The notes beneath the pieces were generated by a model. That model saw nothing but the letters and a program-made list of their open reading frames with translations, made no database searches and was not told the DNA's origin. A stretch of DNA of 64,000 nucleotides, taken from positions 1 to 64,000 of the forward strand of contig NZ_JAEAGO010000001.1 in NCBI RefSeq assembly GCF_016464625.1, read 5' to 3'. A program made the position numbers and the translations under genes. The stretch comes from Penaeicola halotolerans. GTDB lineage: Bacteria; Bacteroidota; Bacteroidia; Cytophagales; Cyclobacteriaceae. The stretch's first letter is position 1. Each line of letters starts with the position of its first letter. Shown one piece after another: positions 45,655-53,909 of this stretch.

Positions 45655-46635
45655 TTATACTGTTACGGTTTTGAGTGGTGTCAAAAAGTCTATCACTAGC
45701 ATCACTAAAGCTAGTAAGACGAAGTAGTAGTATTTGTCGGCAGTGACATCGATGGTGCGGGTGTCTATGGCTTCTCCTTCTATTTGATTGATGGCGGAGA
45801 TGAGTTTGCTGGATTCGTTTTGGCTGTCGCTGATCTCAAAGTACTTGCCATCTGTCTGTAGGGCAATGGCCCTGAGGGCACGGTCATCTAGTTTGGAGAT
45901 GACATCTTCGCCTGTGCTACGGTCTTTGAGGAATGCATTTCCTTGTCTGATCTTACCTCCGTCTTTGGTCCCTATGCCGAGGGTAAATATTTTGATGCCT
46001 TGGTCGTCTAATGCCTGTACGACTGATTCTGTATCATCCCCGAAATCTTCCCCATCGCTGATAAGGAGTACCATTTTGGCTTTAGGTCGGGCGTCCATGT
46101 CTGTCTCAGCGGTGAGCTTGTCCAATGCCATCTGGAGGGGTGCACCAAAGTCTGTGCCTCCGCTTGGGACGAGGTTGGAGTTGAGCGTCTCAAAGTAGAG
46201 CATGAGGGCGCTCTGATCAAAGGTGAGTGGGCACTGCATGAAAGCCTCTGAGGAGAAGATGATGAGTCCTATGCGGTCTGAGTTGAAGGCTTGGATGAGT
46301 TTTTTGATTTCAAACTTTAGTTTTTCCAGTCTGCTCGGCTGTACGTCTATGGCATTCATGGACTGGGAGAGGTCCACAGCGATGAAGATGTCTTTGCCGA
46401 TGGCTTTGATCTCGCGCTTGCTTTCCCCAAAGCTGGGTCCCATGAGGGCGAAAAGTACGAGGGCAAAGGCGGCTATTCTCCAGATGAGCTTGGTGAGTAG
46501 GGCAGTCTTGCTGACGCGCAACTTTCGATTGATCTGCCAAAATCTCCCGAGGTATAGCAAATAGGCAATGGCAAAAAGGGTGATCAGCCAATAGGCACTT
46601 TCTTCTAAAGGGTATGTGAAATTGATCTGGTCCAT
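45655..46635 (-). CDS. batB: VWA-domain membrane protein (BatB-like)
   Basis: Protein of 326 residues with two N-terminal membrane segments (about 13-30 and 50-67), a von Willebrand A domain and a C-terminal membrane segment (about 303-320). The metal-binding MIDAS residues are intact: DLSQS (88-92), Thr in PSGGTDFG and Asp in ISDGEDFG. Bat proteins have been linked to oxidative-stress tolerance. No moxR, DUF58, batA or batD is next to it, so the operon is shortened. Its DNA is visibly more GC-rich than its surroundings. Confidence 0.82.
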   Translation of the reverse strand: MDQINFTYPLEESAYWLITLFAIAYLLYLGRFWQINRKLRVSKTALLTKLIWRIAAFALVLFALMGPSFGESKREIKAIGKDIFIAVDLSQSMNAIDVQPSRLEKLKFEIKKLIQAFNSDRIGLIIFSSEAFMQCPLTFDQSALMLYFETLNSNLVPSGGTDFGAPLQMALDKLTAETDMDARPKAKMVLLISDGEDFGDDTESVVQALDDQGIKIFTLGIGTKDGGKIRQGNAFLKDRSTGEDVISKLDDRALRAIALQTDGKYFEISDSQNESSKLISAINQIEGEAIDTRTIDVTADKYYYFVLLALVMLVIDFLTPLKTVTV

Positions 46636-46787
46636 CGGAAAACAAAGATATAAAAACCTGATGGGGACAAAAACATCAGGTGGTAAATTAATGGGGTGGG
46701 GGGATTTGGACTAAGCTTTGAGGGACAAGTGCTTAGCGCTGGGTGCTGTGATAATTTTGATAAACTTGATAAAAAAGCCTTGTGCTA

Positions 46788-46819
46788 TTGGTGAAATGAA
46801 TGCGAATAATTTATATTTG
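46788..46819 (+). promoter_or_regulatory. Promoter of tRNA-Ser
   Basis: TTG at 46788-46790 and TATATTTG (TAnnTTTG) at 46812-46819, spaced 21 bases, match the Bacteroidota housekeeping promoter. The tRNA begins 53 bases further on. Confidence 0.55.
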
Positions 46820-46871
46820 CATCGCATTTGGGGAGATCATATCAAAACAGGTGCTGATAAGCCAAGTACAC

Positions 46872-46960
46872 AGAGAGTTGGGTGAGTGGCTTAAACCAGC
46901 AGTTTGCTAAACTGTCGTACGGGTAATTCCGTACCGGGGGTTCGAATCCCCCACTCTCTG
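46872..46960 (+). tRNA. tRNA-Ser (anticodon GCT)
   Basis: Class II tRNA of 89 bases with acceptor stem AGAGAGT/ACTCTCT, discriminator G, anticodon loop TTGCTAA, long variable arm (GTACGG-GTAATT-CCGTAC) and T-loop GGTTCGAATCC. CCA is not encoded. Confidence 0.95.
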
Positions 46961-46966
46961 CACTTT

Positions 46967-47003
46967 AAACCCCTTTGAGGTATGATACCTTAAGGGGTTT
47001 TTG
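46967..47003 (+). terminator. Terminator after tRNA-Ser
   Basis: AAACCCCTT pairs with AAGGGGTTT, and an inner AGGTAT/ATACCT stem extends it. A T-rich run follows. Confidence 0.85.
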
Positions 47004-47037
47004 TTTTTGATGCAGTTAAGTGTGCTATAGGGTGAAA

Positions 47038-47814
47038 CTAATTCTTGGCTTCTAAGGAAGTGAAGATTGATTCATAGCCTATGAGGTCTGTTTGGATGAT
47101 ATGTCCCGTATTGAGTTCATACAATGACCCTAGATTGCCATCAATAGCATGAGGAGCGGCACAAGTCAGCTTATTAATCGTCAGTACGATTAGCTTATCC
47201 TCTTTTTTGATGGGTAGGAGATCTGCCAAGTCAAATTGTTTGGGCGTATTGTGAAAGTCTTCATTTTCATATTCTCTCACTTGAAAAGTATGGGGGTCAT
47301 CTAAGTATAGGAGTACTGAAATATCAAGAGATTCATTGAATACTAATAGGTAGTTGGTCACATTAAAGTAGGTGACTTCATCCTCAAGCAATTCTACTCT
47401 TCCCGAATGGCTGTAGGAGACTTTGGTGCCTTCTATGTCTACATTCACCATACCATATACATGCCTAGTGATATCTGCATAAAGGTTGAATTGAAGGCCT
47501 TCCAGGTAAGATGTGTCCAAGTATTGCTTGAGGCCTAAAACCTCTCTGTTCAAGTTACTTCCTTGAAAGGCTTTTAGCATTTCCGCTTTGAAAGCTTTAG
47601 CAAATCCTTTCGTGTAAATATCTCTTAATATGGGTTTGAGTGTTGCGAGGAGTTGCTCTGCATGCGCTTTAGCTTTTGCTTTAGGATTGGTAAATCGGTG
47701 AGACTTATCGGCTGTATTTTGGAGCATTTTGACAAAGTACTTGCCTCTAGTATTGTAGTATAATAGTTTCCATACTCTACCCACCATTTTTATTTCTTGC
47801 TTTTGTGTAGCCAT
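47038..47814 (-). CDS. Protein of unknown function (258 aa), last gene of accessory cassette
   Basis: Not recognised. From the ATG at 47814 it has 258 residues and no signal peptide. The frame is open to 47874, but that part overlaps a terminator hairpin. The basic, alanine-rich N-terminal 90 residues are followed by a beta-rich half. Its start (QKQEIKMVGRVWKLLYYNTRG) has the same spacing pattern as the first cassette protein (QKGIFKIQGSLDEVNFYKSKD), so the two may be distant relatives. It sits behind a terminator and may be expressed at a lower level. Confidence 0.6.
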   Translation of the reverse strand: MATQKQEIKMVGRVWKLLYYNTRGKYFVKMLQNTADKSHRFTNPKAKAKAHAEQLLATLKPILRDIYTKGFAKAFKAEMLKAFQGSNLNREVLGLKQYLDTSYLEGLQFNLYADITRHVYGMVNVDIEGTKVSYSHSGRVELLEDEVTYFNVTNYLLVFNESLDISVLLYLDDPHTFQVREYENEDFHNTPKQFDLADLLPIKKEDKLIVLTINKLTCAAPHAIDGNLGSLYELNTGHIIQTDLIGYESIFTSLEAKN

Positions 47815-47857
47815 GGTACAAAGGATTTGTGTGAGAAAATACATTTCAGGGATAAGG

Positions 47858-47884
47858 ATAAAACCGATGGTCAAAGACCACCGG
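47858..47884 (-). terminator. Hairpin terminator inside the accessory cassette
   Basis: On the minus strand CCGGTGGTC pairs with GACCATCGG (one wobble) around TTT and is followed by TTTT. It lies between the 86-aa and 258-aa genes. Confidence 0.65.
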
Positions 47885-47910
47885 CTTTATGGTAAATGAT
47901 GGCAAATTAA

Positions 47911-48171
47911 TCAGGCATCAACTTTTTTAGCTGCCTTCTTTGGGACAGGTAACTTGCCTTCTACTGTTACTTGACTGACTGTAGTCAATACACCTCCTAT
48001 GGCTAATACATAGCCTCCTGCTGTGATGACCGCTGCGGGTAAAGCCACAGGTGCGGCTAGTATGCTACCTCCAAGGGCTGTGATGACCAATCCGATCAAT
48101 CTCAGCTTTTTGAAGAATTTAGGCGTTGGGGCTTTAGCCCTTTTGACTATTTCATTATCTGTAAGACTCAT
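47911..48171 (-). CDS. Small membrane protein (86 aa) of accessory cassette
   Basis: Not recognised. Two hydrophobic segments (about 24-42 and 47-66) are flanked by basic ends, a holin-like layout but with no family match that I can name. It overlaps the 85-aa gene upstream by 17 bases, so translation is coupled. It ends in a basic PVPKKAAKKVDA tail. Confidence 0.65.
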   Translation of the reverse strand: MSLTDNEIVKRAKAPTPKFFKKLRLIGLVITALGGSILAAPVALPAAVITAGGYVLAIGGVLTTVSQVTVEGKLPVPKKAAKKVDA

Positions 48172-48412
48172 GATGTATTAAGTTTTGGTTTGACTTGTAA
48201 ATTTGTGTGCGTAAGAATTCTATCCGTTCTGTAAGAAGTCGGATAGCCCCTTGACTTTCAGCTTGCTGCTTAGTCATCTGTTCTTGCAGACTGTTAATAG
48301 AAGCCTGCGCTTTCCTCAAATCCAATATCAGTGATCTGATGCTGTATGAAAGGATAGAAAGTAGCAGGGACAAAAGCCCCGCTACAATCAAGTGTGGTGT
48401 CAGAAACTCCAT
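48155..48412 (-). CDS. Small membrane-anchored coiled-coil protein (85 aa)
   Basis: Not recognised. One N-terminal membrane segment (about 6-24) is followed by a long predicted coiled coil (about 30-72, heptads around QASINSLQEQMTKQQAES). The layout recalls small phage lysis or spanin-like proteins, but that is only an analogy. It overlaps the DUF5675 gene by 13 bases and the next gene by 17. Confidence 0.65.
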   Translation of the reverse strand: MEFLTPHLIVAGLLSLLLSILSYSIRSLILDLRKAQASINSLQEQMTKQQAESQGAIRLLTERIEFLRTQIYKSNQNLIHHESYR

Positions 48413-48852
48413 TCTGACATATCTATTGCTTCAGCTTCAATGACCATGGTACCATCGGAAGTGACTATGAGTTCACAATCACCATATTCCTGTAGTATCT
48501 CGATCAATATGTCTCTGAGTTTATAAAAGGCTCGTCTGGAATAGACGCCTTTACCTTCACCTGTAGTCTTGGACACAGGTGCTATGCAACCTTTTAGCTC
48601 TTTGAGTGCATCATTGGCTGGATGGATGTCTATTCCTTCTCGGCCAGGCACATCGAGGAGTCTAATCACCATGTCATAATCCTCACTAGGAATTAGTTCT
48701 AGCGCATAGATGCCTTCTGGAATGCAGGATGTTTCTTGTTTGTTGTCGTTCCATGGCAATTCGATGGTAGAACAGATTAGCTCATTGTTGTAATAGAGCA
48801 AACCATTTGTTCCTAGTGGGAAATATGACCTATTGAGAGTCAGCCTATGCAT
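48400..48852 (-). CDS. DUF5675 family protein
   Basis: Protein of 150 residues with the DUF5675 pattern: a short beta start (LNRSYFPLGTNGLLYYNNELIC), ETSCIPEGIYALELIPS, LLDVPGREGIDIHPAND and LKGCIAPV. The family occurs in phages and phage-like clusters and is suspected to act on peptidoglycan or bind it; the biochemical role is not established. No signal peptide. It overlaps the first cassette gene by 8 bases. Confidence 0.72.
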   Translation of the reverse strand: MHRLTLNRSYFPLGTNGLLYYNNELICSTIELPWNDNKQETSCIPEGIYALELIPSEDYDMVIRLLDVPGREGIDIHPANDALKELKGCIAPVSKTTGEGKGVYSRRAFYKLRDILIEILQEYGDCELIVTSDGTMVIEAEAIDMSEWSF

Positions 48853-49594
48853 GCGGTAAATGCTGAACTACAGTTAGCGCATTGAAAGAGCCGTTCATGA
48901 ACTGGTAGTATCGACCACCTACTTCTTTGACGAACTCTACTCCTAAGGCAACATACTTGTCGTATGCTTCAAGACCTGTAATGTCCAGGTTCATGCTCAA
49001 GTCTTCTTTAATGTCCAGAATAGAGAAGTAATCTGATTGTGCTTCAATCTTACTTGTCTCATTTGCAGCAAAATCAACTGCTCCACAGGCACAGACAATT
49101 CTGAAATGTGTGACATTTGGTGGTATGACCAATTCCCTTTCAGGATTGATGCTCGCGAAAGCTACCGTAATAGCTGATTCTGTACTGGTGATAGCAGCTT
49201 GCACTTTTAGGATGTTTTCTAATCGTGCTGCACTGTTGAACTCAAAGTTTCTAAGTAAGGTAAGATCCCCTTCAGATACTTTGCGTAAGCCTGGTATCCC
49301 ATCAGGGTTTGATCTAATGATCGCACTCATGATTGAGAACAGTCTGTTGTTCATTCGAGGATCCTTAACACTGTCAATCGAAGTGGAGAATGCTGATAGG
49401 AACAGTTTGGCAGACTTGGAAGCATGTTCAAACTCTGCCATGTTTTCACGGGTTCTTTTGAACCTTGGATCAGACTGTATTCTTTCCTTGGAGACTCCAC
49501 CTTTGAGCCTGGCAAGGAATCCATCTTTAGATTTGTAGAAGTTCACTTCATCTAGCGAACCTTGGATTTTGAATATTCCTTTTTGCTTTGGCAT
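48845..49594 (-). CDS. Protein of unknown function (249 aa), first gene of accessory cassette
   Basis: I recall similar proteins across Bacteroidota, beginning with a pattern like KGIFKIQGSLDEVNFYKSKD, LKGGVSKERI and DPRFKRTREN, but I know no function. The N-terminal third is basic and helical; the C-terminal half is beta-rich with two Cys in IVCACGAVDF. No signal peptide or membrane segment. It heads a run of overlapping genes and is preceded by a minisatellite, so its promoter is probably within or beyond the repeats. Confidence 0.68.
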   Translation of the reverse strand: MPKQKGIFKIQGSLDEVNFYKSKDGFLARLKGGVSKERIQSDPRFKRTRENMAEFEHASKSAKLFLSAFSTSIDSVKDPRMNNRLFSIMSAIIRSNPDGIPGLRKVSEGDLTLLRNFEFNSAARLENILKVQAAITSTESAITVAFASINPERELVIPPNVTHFRIVCACGAVDFAANETSKIEAQSDYFSILDIKEDLSMNLDITGLEAYDKYVALGVEFVKEVGGRYYQFMNGSFNALTVVQHLPHA

Positions 49595-49660
49595 AATTGT
49601 ATTTGTTTTGGTTTAACTGTGGCAATATGGGGAATGAAGTGGTTTGGAGAAAATGAACGT

Positions 49661-49820
49661 GCGTTCTGTGCGCATTTTGCGCATTTATACACTTTTTGCG
49701 TTTTATGCGGATTATGCGTTCTGTGCGCTTTATGCGTTTTATGCGCATTTCGACACTTTTTGCGCTTTATGCGTTTTGTGCGCTTTTCTTCACTTTTTGC
49801 GTTTTATGCGTTTTATGCGC
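49661..49820. repeat. Degenerate 9-bp minisatellite (GCG-YTTTAT type)
   Basis: About 160 bases consist mostly of 9-base units such as GCGTTTTAT, GCGCTTTAT and GCGTTCTGT. They are arranged in larger blocks that each begin CACTTTTTGCG (three blocks). The short open frames over it on both strands are by-products of the period being a multiple of three. Confidence 0.85.
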
Positions 49821-49850
49821 ATGGTCAGACCCTTAATGCCCAACTATGTA

Positions 49851-49906
49851 CCAAGTATCTCCCAAGTATCTCCCAAGTATCCCCCCAACCATCCCCCAAG
49901 TATCTA
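49851..49906. repeat. 11-bp tandem repeat (CCAAGTATCTC)
   Basis: CCAAGTATCTC occurs twice exactly (49851, 49862) and then in diverging copies to about 49906, with C-runs between. It lies 30 bases beyond the 9-bp minisatellite. Confidence 0.8.
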
Positions 49907-50251
49907 CCTAGAATCATGGGGTAAAGTATTATGAATTCTAGGTTTTGTGCAAAATGTTGAAGTTTGAAAAATCGAAAATTTCGAAGGTTTGGAAAAATCG
50001 AGCGTTTGTTTTTGTTGATTTTACAAAATAATGTTTGGTGAGAAGTGAGGAGTGAGCGGTTGGTTATAAGTTATAATTTATGGGTGATGAGTTATGAATG
50101 ATGAATGAGGGATGGAGGATAAAAGATACATAAGCTTTTAAACTCTCATTTTATAAGAAATCGTGTGAGGTTTCTCTTAAAGGATAGGTCTAGATTAGTT
50201 GGTTTTGATAGTAGATCGTTGTTACATTGAGTAATTAAATGTGACCTATGT
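49907..50251. other. Gene-free stretch upstream of the AraC-type regulator
   Basis: About 345 bases without a supported gene. It holds short purine-rich near-repeats (GAGTTATGAATGATGAATGAGGGATGGAGGA type) and A/T-rich DNA. No clear promoter, RNA or hairpin stands out. Confidence 0.5.
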
Positions 50252-51412
50252 ATGATATTGTTTGGCTTTAGCTTAAAGAGTAGTCTGTTGTTGATTTTTT
50301 TTATCCATGGACTCGTCTTTAGCTCTTTACTTTTTATAAAAGGCTTCAAAAAAAATGATCAAGCTAGCTACTGGCTTAGTTTCTTCACTTTGTTGTGTGT
50401 ATTGTATATTAGTCCATTTATGCTCGGGTATGCAGGGTGGTACGGAAAAGAGCCTTACAGAACAATTCTTTTTTATATTCCATTTCAGCAACTTTATTTA
50501 ATCCCTCCTGTCTTGTATATCTATTTTCAGTTTTTACTGAATGCAGAGTTTAAATTATCTAGAAAGCATCTTATTCACTTTATTCCTGCCTTTTTATATT
50601 TGGTTTATTCCTTGACTATCATTCTGATAGATGAGTATGTATTGGGATATAGTTATTTCTATTCTGATGGGAGAGATAAGGATTTTGATCCTTTTTATCA
50701 GCTTACAGGCTTCATTTTTCTAATATATTATCTAATTCTAACTTTTAGACTGTTTAATAGATATACCTCTATTACTTTCAACACGTATAGTTTTGCTGAC
50801 TCTTTAAAGTTTGAGTGGGCTAAAAGGTTTTTGATTGCTCTTATATTATTGATATTAATTAGGATTCTGTTTTTTCTAATTAATCCAGAATGGGCTCAAT
50901 TTGGAAGTAAGTTTTGGTATTACTTGTGTTTTTCAATACTCTTCTATTATATCTCAATAAGTGGATATGTTAATCACACTCGGTCTATAACTTTACTTGA
51001 TATAGGAGTCAATGACCTTATTTCGAAGAATCAAAAGCATTCCTCATCTAGGGATTATAATAATCTCGAGCAAATCGAAGAGTTGGGTAAAGCGCTTGAA
51101 AGGATAATGATTGAAGAGAAAATGTATTTAGACCCCAACCTTTCTGTATATGAGCTAGCAAAGAAAATAGGGACTCATCCTAAAAAGGTGTCTGAAATAG
51201 TTAATAGGATCTATCATAAAAACTTTAATGATTATGTCAATACTTATAGAGTCTCCGAGGTCATCTCAAAAATTCAGTTAAATGAACATAAGCAGGTAAC
51301 TTTACTAGGATTAGCACTTTCGTGTGGTTTTAATTCGAAGTCAACCTTCAATAGAGCGTTTAAACAAGTAACTTCCCAAACACCCGTTGATTATATTAAA
51401 TCATTAAAGTAG
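50252..51412 (+). CDS. Membrane-embedded AraC-family transcriptional regulator
   Basis: Protein of 386 residues with seven or eight hydrophobic segments (about 5-250) followed by a cytoplasmic AraC-type double HTH domain (about 285-386). Recognisable are LSVYELAKKIGTHPKKVSEIVNRIYHKNF and the signature ALSCGFNSKSTFNRAFKQVTSQTPVDY. This design is common in Bacteroidota and senses an unknown signal at or in the membrane. The secreted serine hydrolase gene follows after 67 bases and is a likely target or partner. Confidence 0.88.
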   Translation: MILFGFSLKSSLLLIFFIHGLVFSSLLFIKGFKKNDQASYWLSFFTLLCVLYISPFMLGYAGWYGKEPYRTILFYIPFQQLYLIPPVLYIYFQFLLNAEFKLSRKHLIHFIPAFLYLVYSLTIILIDEYVLGYSYFYSDGRDKDFDPFYQLTGFIFLIYYLILTFRLFNRYTSITFNTYSFADSLKFEWAKRFLIALILLILIRILFFLINPEWAQFGSKFWYYLCFSILFYYISISGYVNHTRSITLLDIGVNDLISKNQKHSSSRDYNNLEQIEELGKALERIMIEEKMYLDPNLSVYELAKKIGTHPKKVSEIVNRIYHKNFNDYVNTYRVSEVISKIQLNEHKQVTLLGLALSCGFNSKSTFNRAFKQVTSQTPVDYIKSLK

Positions 51413-51479
51413 TGTCAGATCAGGATTTGAGGCGATGTTTAAATGGATAAGGGTTATTCTTGAGGAAAAAAATATATCC

Positions 51480-53126
51480 ATGAAAAAATCGATCATAGTT
51501 ATCTCTTACTGCTTTTTGCTCTTAGCTCATCTAAGAGTGTCTGGACAGAATCATGTCTACAATAAGGATTCTTTAGACGTAATAGCACTTCAAGATGTGC
51601 CACCTAAGTCACCTGGGATAGCTACAGCAATCATTGATAATGGGAAAGTAGTATATAAGCAATATGGAGGATATGCCAATTTATCTGACAGTACCTTGAT
51701 CAATGAGTATACTCTATTCAATATTGCTTCTAATGGAAAGCAATTTACTGCATTGGCAGTATTGCTATTAGTAGATCAAGGTAAAGTATCTCTTACTGAC
51801 GATATTAGGCTGTATTTACCTAATGTATTTAAGGACATAGAGCAAAACATTACTATTGATCAATTATTACATCACACTAGTGGTATCAGGGATTTTTATG
51901 ATCTTCTATCTCTACAAAGAAAGACTTGGTGGAAGCTATCTTATACGAATAGTGATGTTCTCAGACTTCTTGAAGATCAAAGAGAACTAAACTTTAAACC
52001 TGGTACGCAATATCTCTACAGTAATTCTAACTATGTACTACTTGCATTGATCATAGAACAAGTAAGTGGATTGACTTTCGTAAATTTTACTAGACAAATG
52101 TTTGACCAACTTGGTATGAACAATACTTTTTTTGTGGATGATGCCAAGTCATTAAATGGTCCAATTGCCAAGTCATATTTTAATTTTGGTACATGGACTA
52201 CCTATGATTGGATTTGGAATGCCTGTGGAGATGGTAATATCTTTTCTACACTCAGCGATCAGATACAATGGGAAATGATAGTTCAAGGTAAAGTGTCTCA
52301 AATCAAACCTGAATTGATTGATCTAAGTCAAACACTTCCTAACTCTTCCATTTCAAATTATGGCTATGGACTCGAGTTTGGACAGTATAAGGGATTAACC
52401 TATAGATTTCATGAGGGAGCTACAGGCGCATGGAAGGCCACCATATTACGATTTCCAAATGACAATAGGTCATATATAACAATGACAAATACTGGTAAAT
52501 CTATTCCTTCAATGCAGACTAGACAAATGGTTGATATTACTTATAACCTAGAGTCAGATGAAGCGTATTTTTTGACAAAACCTAAAGTCATTGGTGCTTT
52601 TGTTGATCAAGAGCAGATTGTAGGTTTATATAGCACTACAGATGGTTTTTTATTTCAATTTCTCGAAAAGGATGGGATATTATTTTTAAGAAGAGATGGT
52701 AGAAATGATGTTGAGTTAAAAAGAGAATCAGCCAACATCTTTCATCAAAAATTTGATCCTGATTTCAAACAAGAGTTTATAGTAAATGCTGAAGGTATAC
52801 TTGAGGTTACTGCTTATTATATCAATCACGCCCCCTATACCCTCAAGAAAATCCAGCCGATTAAAGGTTTTAATTTTGAGCAATTGAATGGCGTCTATAA
52901 AAATCAAGAACTTGGTGTTACTATCAGTTTGAATTATTTAGGAGGTCAAGAATATGATATTAGACTTGGAAATGATTCTATTCAGAAAGGGTTGTTGTTG
53001 ACAACTAATGAGATAAAGGTTGGCGGATATCTTTTAAAGATTAGTGGTAATACTTTTCGATTGGATGGAGATAGAATAAAAAATGTGTTGTTTGATAAGG
53101 TGAGCAATCTGGACAGAGATCAGTAA
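51480..53126 (+). CDS. Secreted serine hydrolase, beta-lactamase class C family with C-terminal extension
   Basis: About 548 residues from the ATG at 51480, chosen because it starts a good signal peptide (MKKSIIVISYCFLLLAHLRV); the frame opens 45 bases earlier. The class C/PBP-type domain (about 30-350) has ASNGK (nucleophile Ser), YSNSNY and HEGATG (KTG-box position). A C-terminal beta-barrel-like region (about 380-548) resembles the lipocalin-like extensions of D-aminopeptidase/esterase relatives. Substrate unknown. It probably forms a unit with the AraC-type regulator. Confidence 0.85.
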   Translation: MKKSIIVISYCFLLLAHLRVSGQNHVYNKDSLDVIALQDVPPKSPGIATAIIDNGKVVYKQYGGYANLSDSTLINEYTLFNIASNGKQFTALAVLLLVDQGKVSLTDDIRLYLPNVFKDIEQNITIDQLLHHTSGIRDFYDLLSLQRKTWWKLSYTNSDVLRLLEDQRELNFKPGTQYLYSNSNYVLLALIIEQVSGLTFVNFTRQMFDQLGMNNTFFVDDAKSLNGPIAKSYFNFGTWTTYDWIWNACGDGNIFSTLSDQIQWEMIVQGKVSQIKPELIDLSQTLPNSSISNYGYGLEFGQYKGLTYRFHEGATGAWKATILRFPNDNRSYITMTNTGKSIPSMQTRQMVDITYNLESDEAYFLTKPKVIGAFVDQEQIVGLYSTTDGFLFQFLEKDGILFLRRDGRNDVELKRESANIFHQKFDPDFKQEFIVNAEGILEVTAYYINHAPYTLKKIQPIKGFNFEQLNGVYKNQELGVTISLNYLGGQEYDIRLGNDSIQKGLLLTTNEIKVGGYLLKISGNTFRLDGDRIKNVLFDKVSNLDRDQ

Positions 53127-53163
53127 TAATCATGAATTTGAGGAATGAGATATAATCACAAGT

Positions 53164-53180
53164 GCCCGTCAGGGACGGGC
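53164..53180. repeat. GC-rich hairpin between convergent genes
   Basis: GCCCGTC pairs with GACGGGC around AGG. There is no T-run, so a true terminator is doubtful; a dispersed small palindrome is as likely. Confidence 0.45.
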
Positions 53181-53232
53181 AACTTGCTTTCACTAAGCAG
53201 AAGATACTCCAAATCAAACTGCTTGGCTAATC

Positions 53233-53514
53233 TTAAAGCACTATGGCTAATCCTTCCACATCAGAATCTAAGATCATAGAGCCATTAATAGGATCGTTAC
53301 CAGTGAACCTTGCTGAGCAAATCTCTACAGCAGGAGAACATAAGTATCCATTCGGTAGCTCATCCTCTGGTGTCCAAACAAAGTCATTTTGACCTGTTCC
53401 CGTAAATACTTTTACAAAGATTACATCATCATCAGATGATGGTGCATTTGCAAAAGCGAATCCTGCGCCTATCACAAAGGCGAGTGCTGCGAATACTAAT
53501 CTTAAACTTTTCAT
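53233..53514 (-). CDS. DUF6520-like small secreted protein
   Basis: Exported protein of 93 residues with a clear signal peptide (about 1-23, FAFA). A short acidic mature part carries two Cys (GYLCSPAVEICSARF). This matches the small DUF6520-type proteins I know next to MauE/DoxX-like genes in Bacteroidota. Function unknown. Its partner MauE gene upstream is truncated, so this copy may be poorly expressed. Confidence 0.65.
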   Translation of the reverse strand: MKSLRLVFAALAFVIGAGFAFANAPSSDDDVIFVKVFTGTGQNDFVWTPEDELPNGYLCSPAVEICSARFTGNDPINGSMILDSDVEGLAIVL

Positions 53515-53594
53515 TTTAAGGTTGGCTTTTGTACATCAAAAAGCCTTAAACTTTAGATTAAACATGTGGTAGGCGCTTCAAACAGGGGCATACC

Positions 53595-53909
53595 TTAACC
53601 TGTATTCCTAGCTAGAGAATGTTTATATAAATAGGCTGCTATAGCCGTCATTATGGTCAATGTGATGTTGATGTATAGATGGAGTTCCCAAGAGATATTT
53701 CTAAAGATGCCAGCACAGGAGCAAGGGATGAATTCAAATGAACCTCCATACACATAGGTTACATATATGGTAAATGATAACATGAGCGTCCCGGAAGCTA
53801 GGAGTCCCATCCAAATAGTTCTTTTGAAAAGGAGTAAAGCCATGCAAGCTAATTCGGCTAATGGTACACCAATGGCCAAGTAAGGCTTGATGAAAAGTGG
53901 CAGCAGGCT
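53595..53909 (-). pseudogene. MauE-family membrane protein, 5'-truncated
   Basis: The surviving part encodes about 95-105 residues with three membrane segments and the PCSCAGIF motif typical of MauE-like proteins of Bacteroidota. Family members have about 40-50 more N-terminal residues with a first membrane segment. Here homology stops at about LLPLFIKPYLAIGVP, where the Rhs sequence begins on the other strand. No ATG is available (the first usable start is TTG at 53879). The gene was cut by a rearrangement and is probably inactive. Confidence 0.7.

Noticed and set aside
46872-47814. tRNA-Ser as attachment site of an integrative element carrying the 47-49.6 kb cassette
   Set aside because: No integrase gene and no repeated copy of the tRNA 3' end were seen on the far side of the cassette; adjacency alone is weak.
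49661-49906. Possible CRISPR array
   Set aside because: Repeat units are 9 and 11 bases, contiguous and degenerate, with no spacers and no cas genes in the window.
49548-49934. Overlapping short open frames on both strands across 49.5-49.9 kb
   Set aside because: They translate the 9-bp minisatellite, whose period keeps frames open; the proteins are low-complexity and overlap each other.
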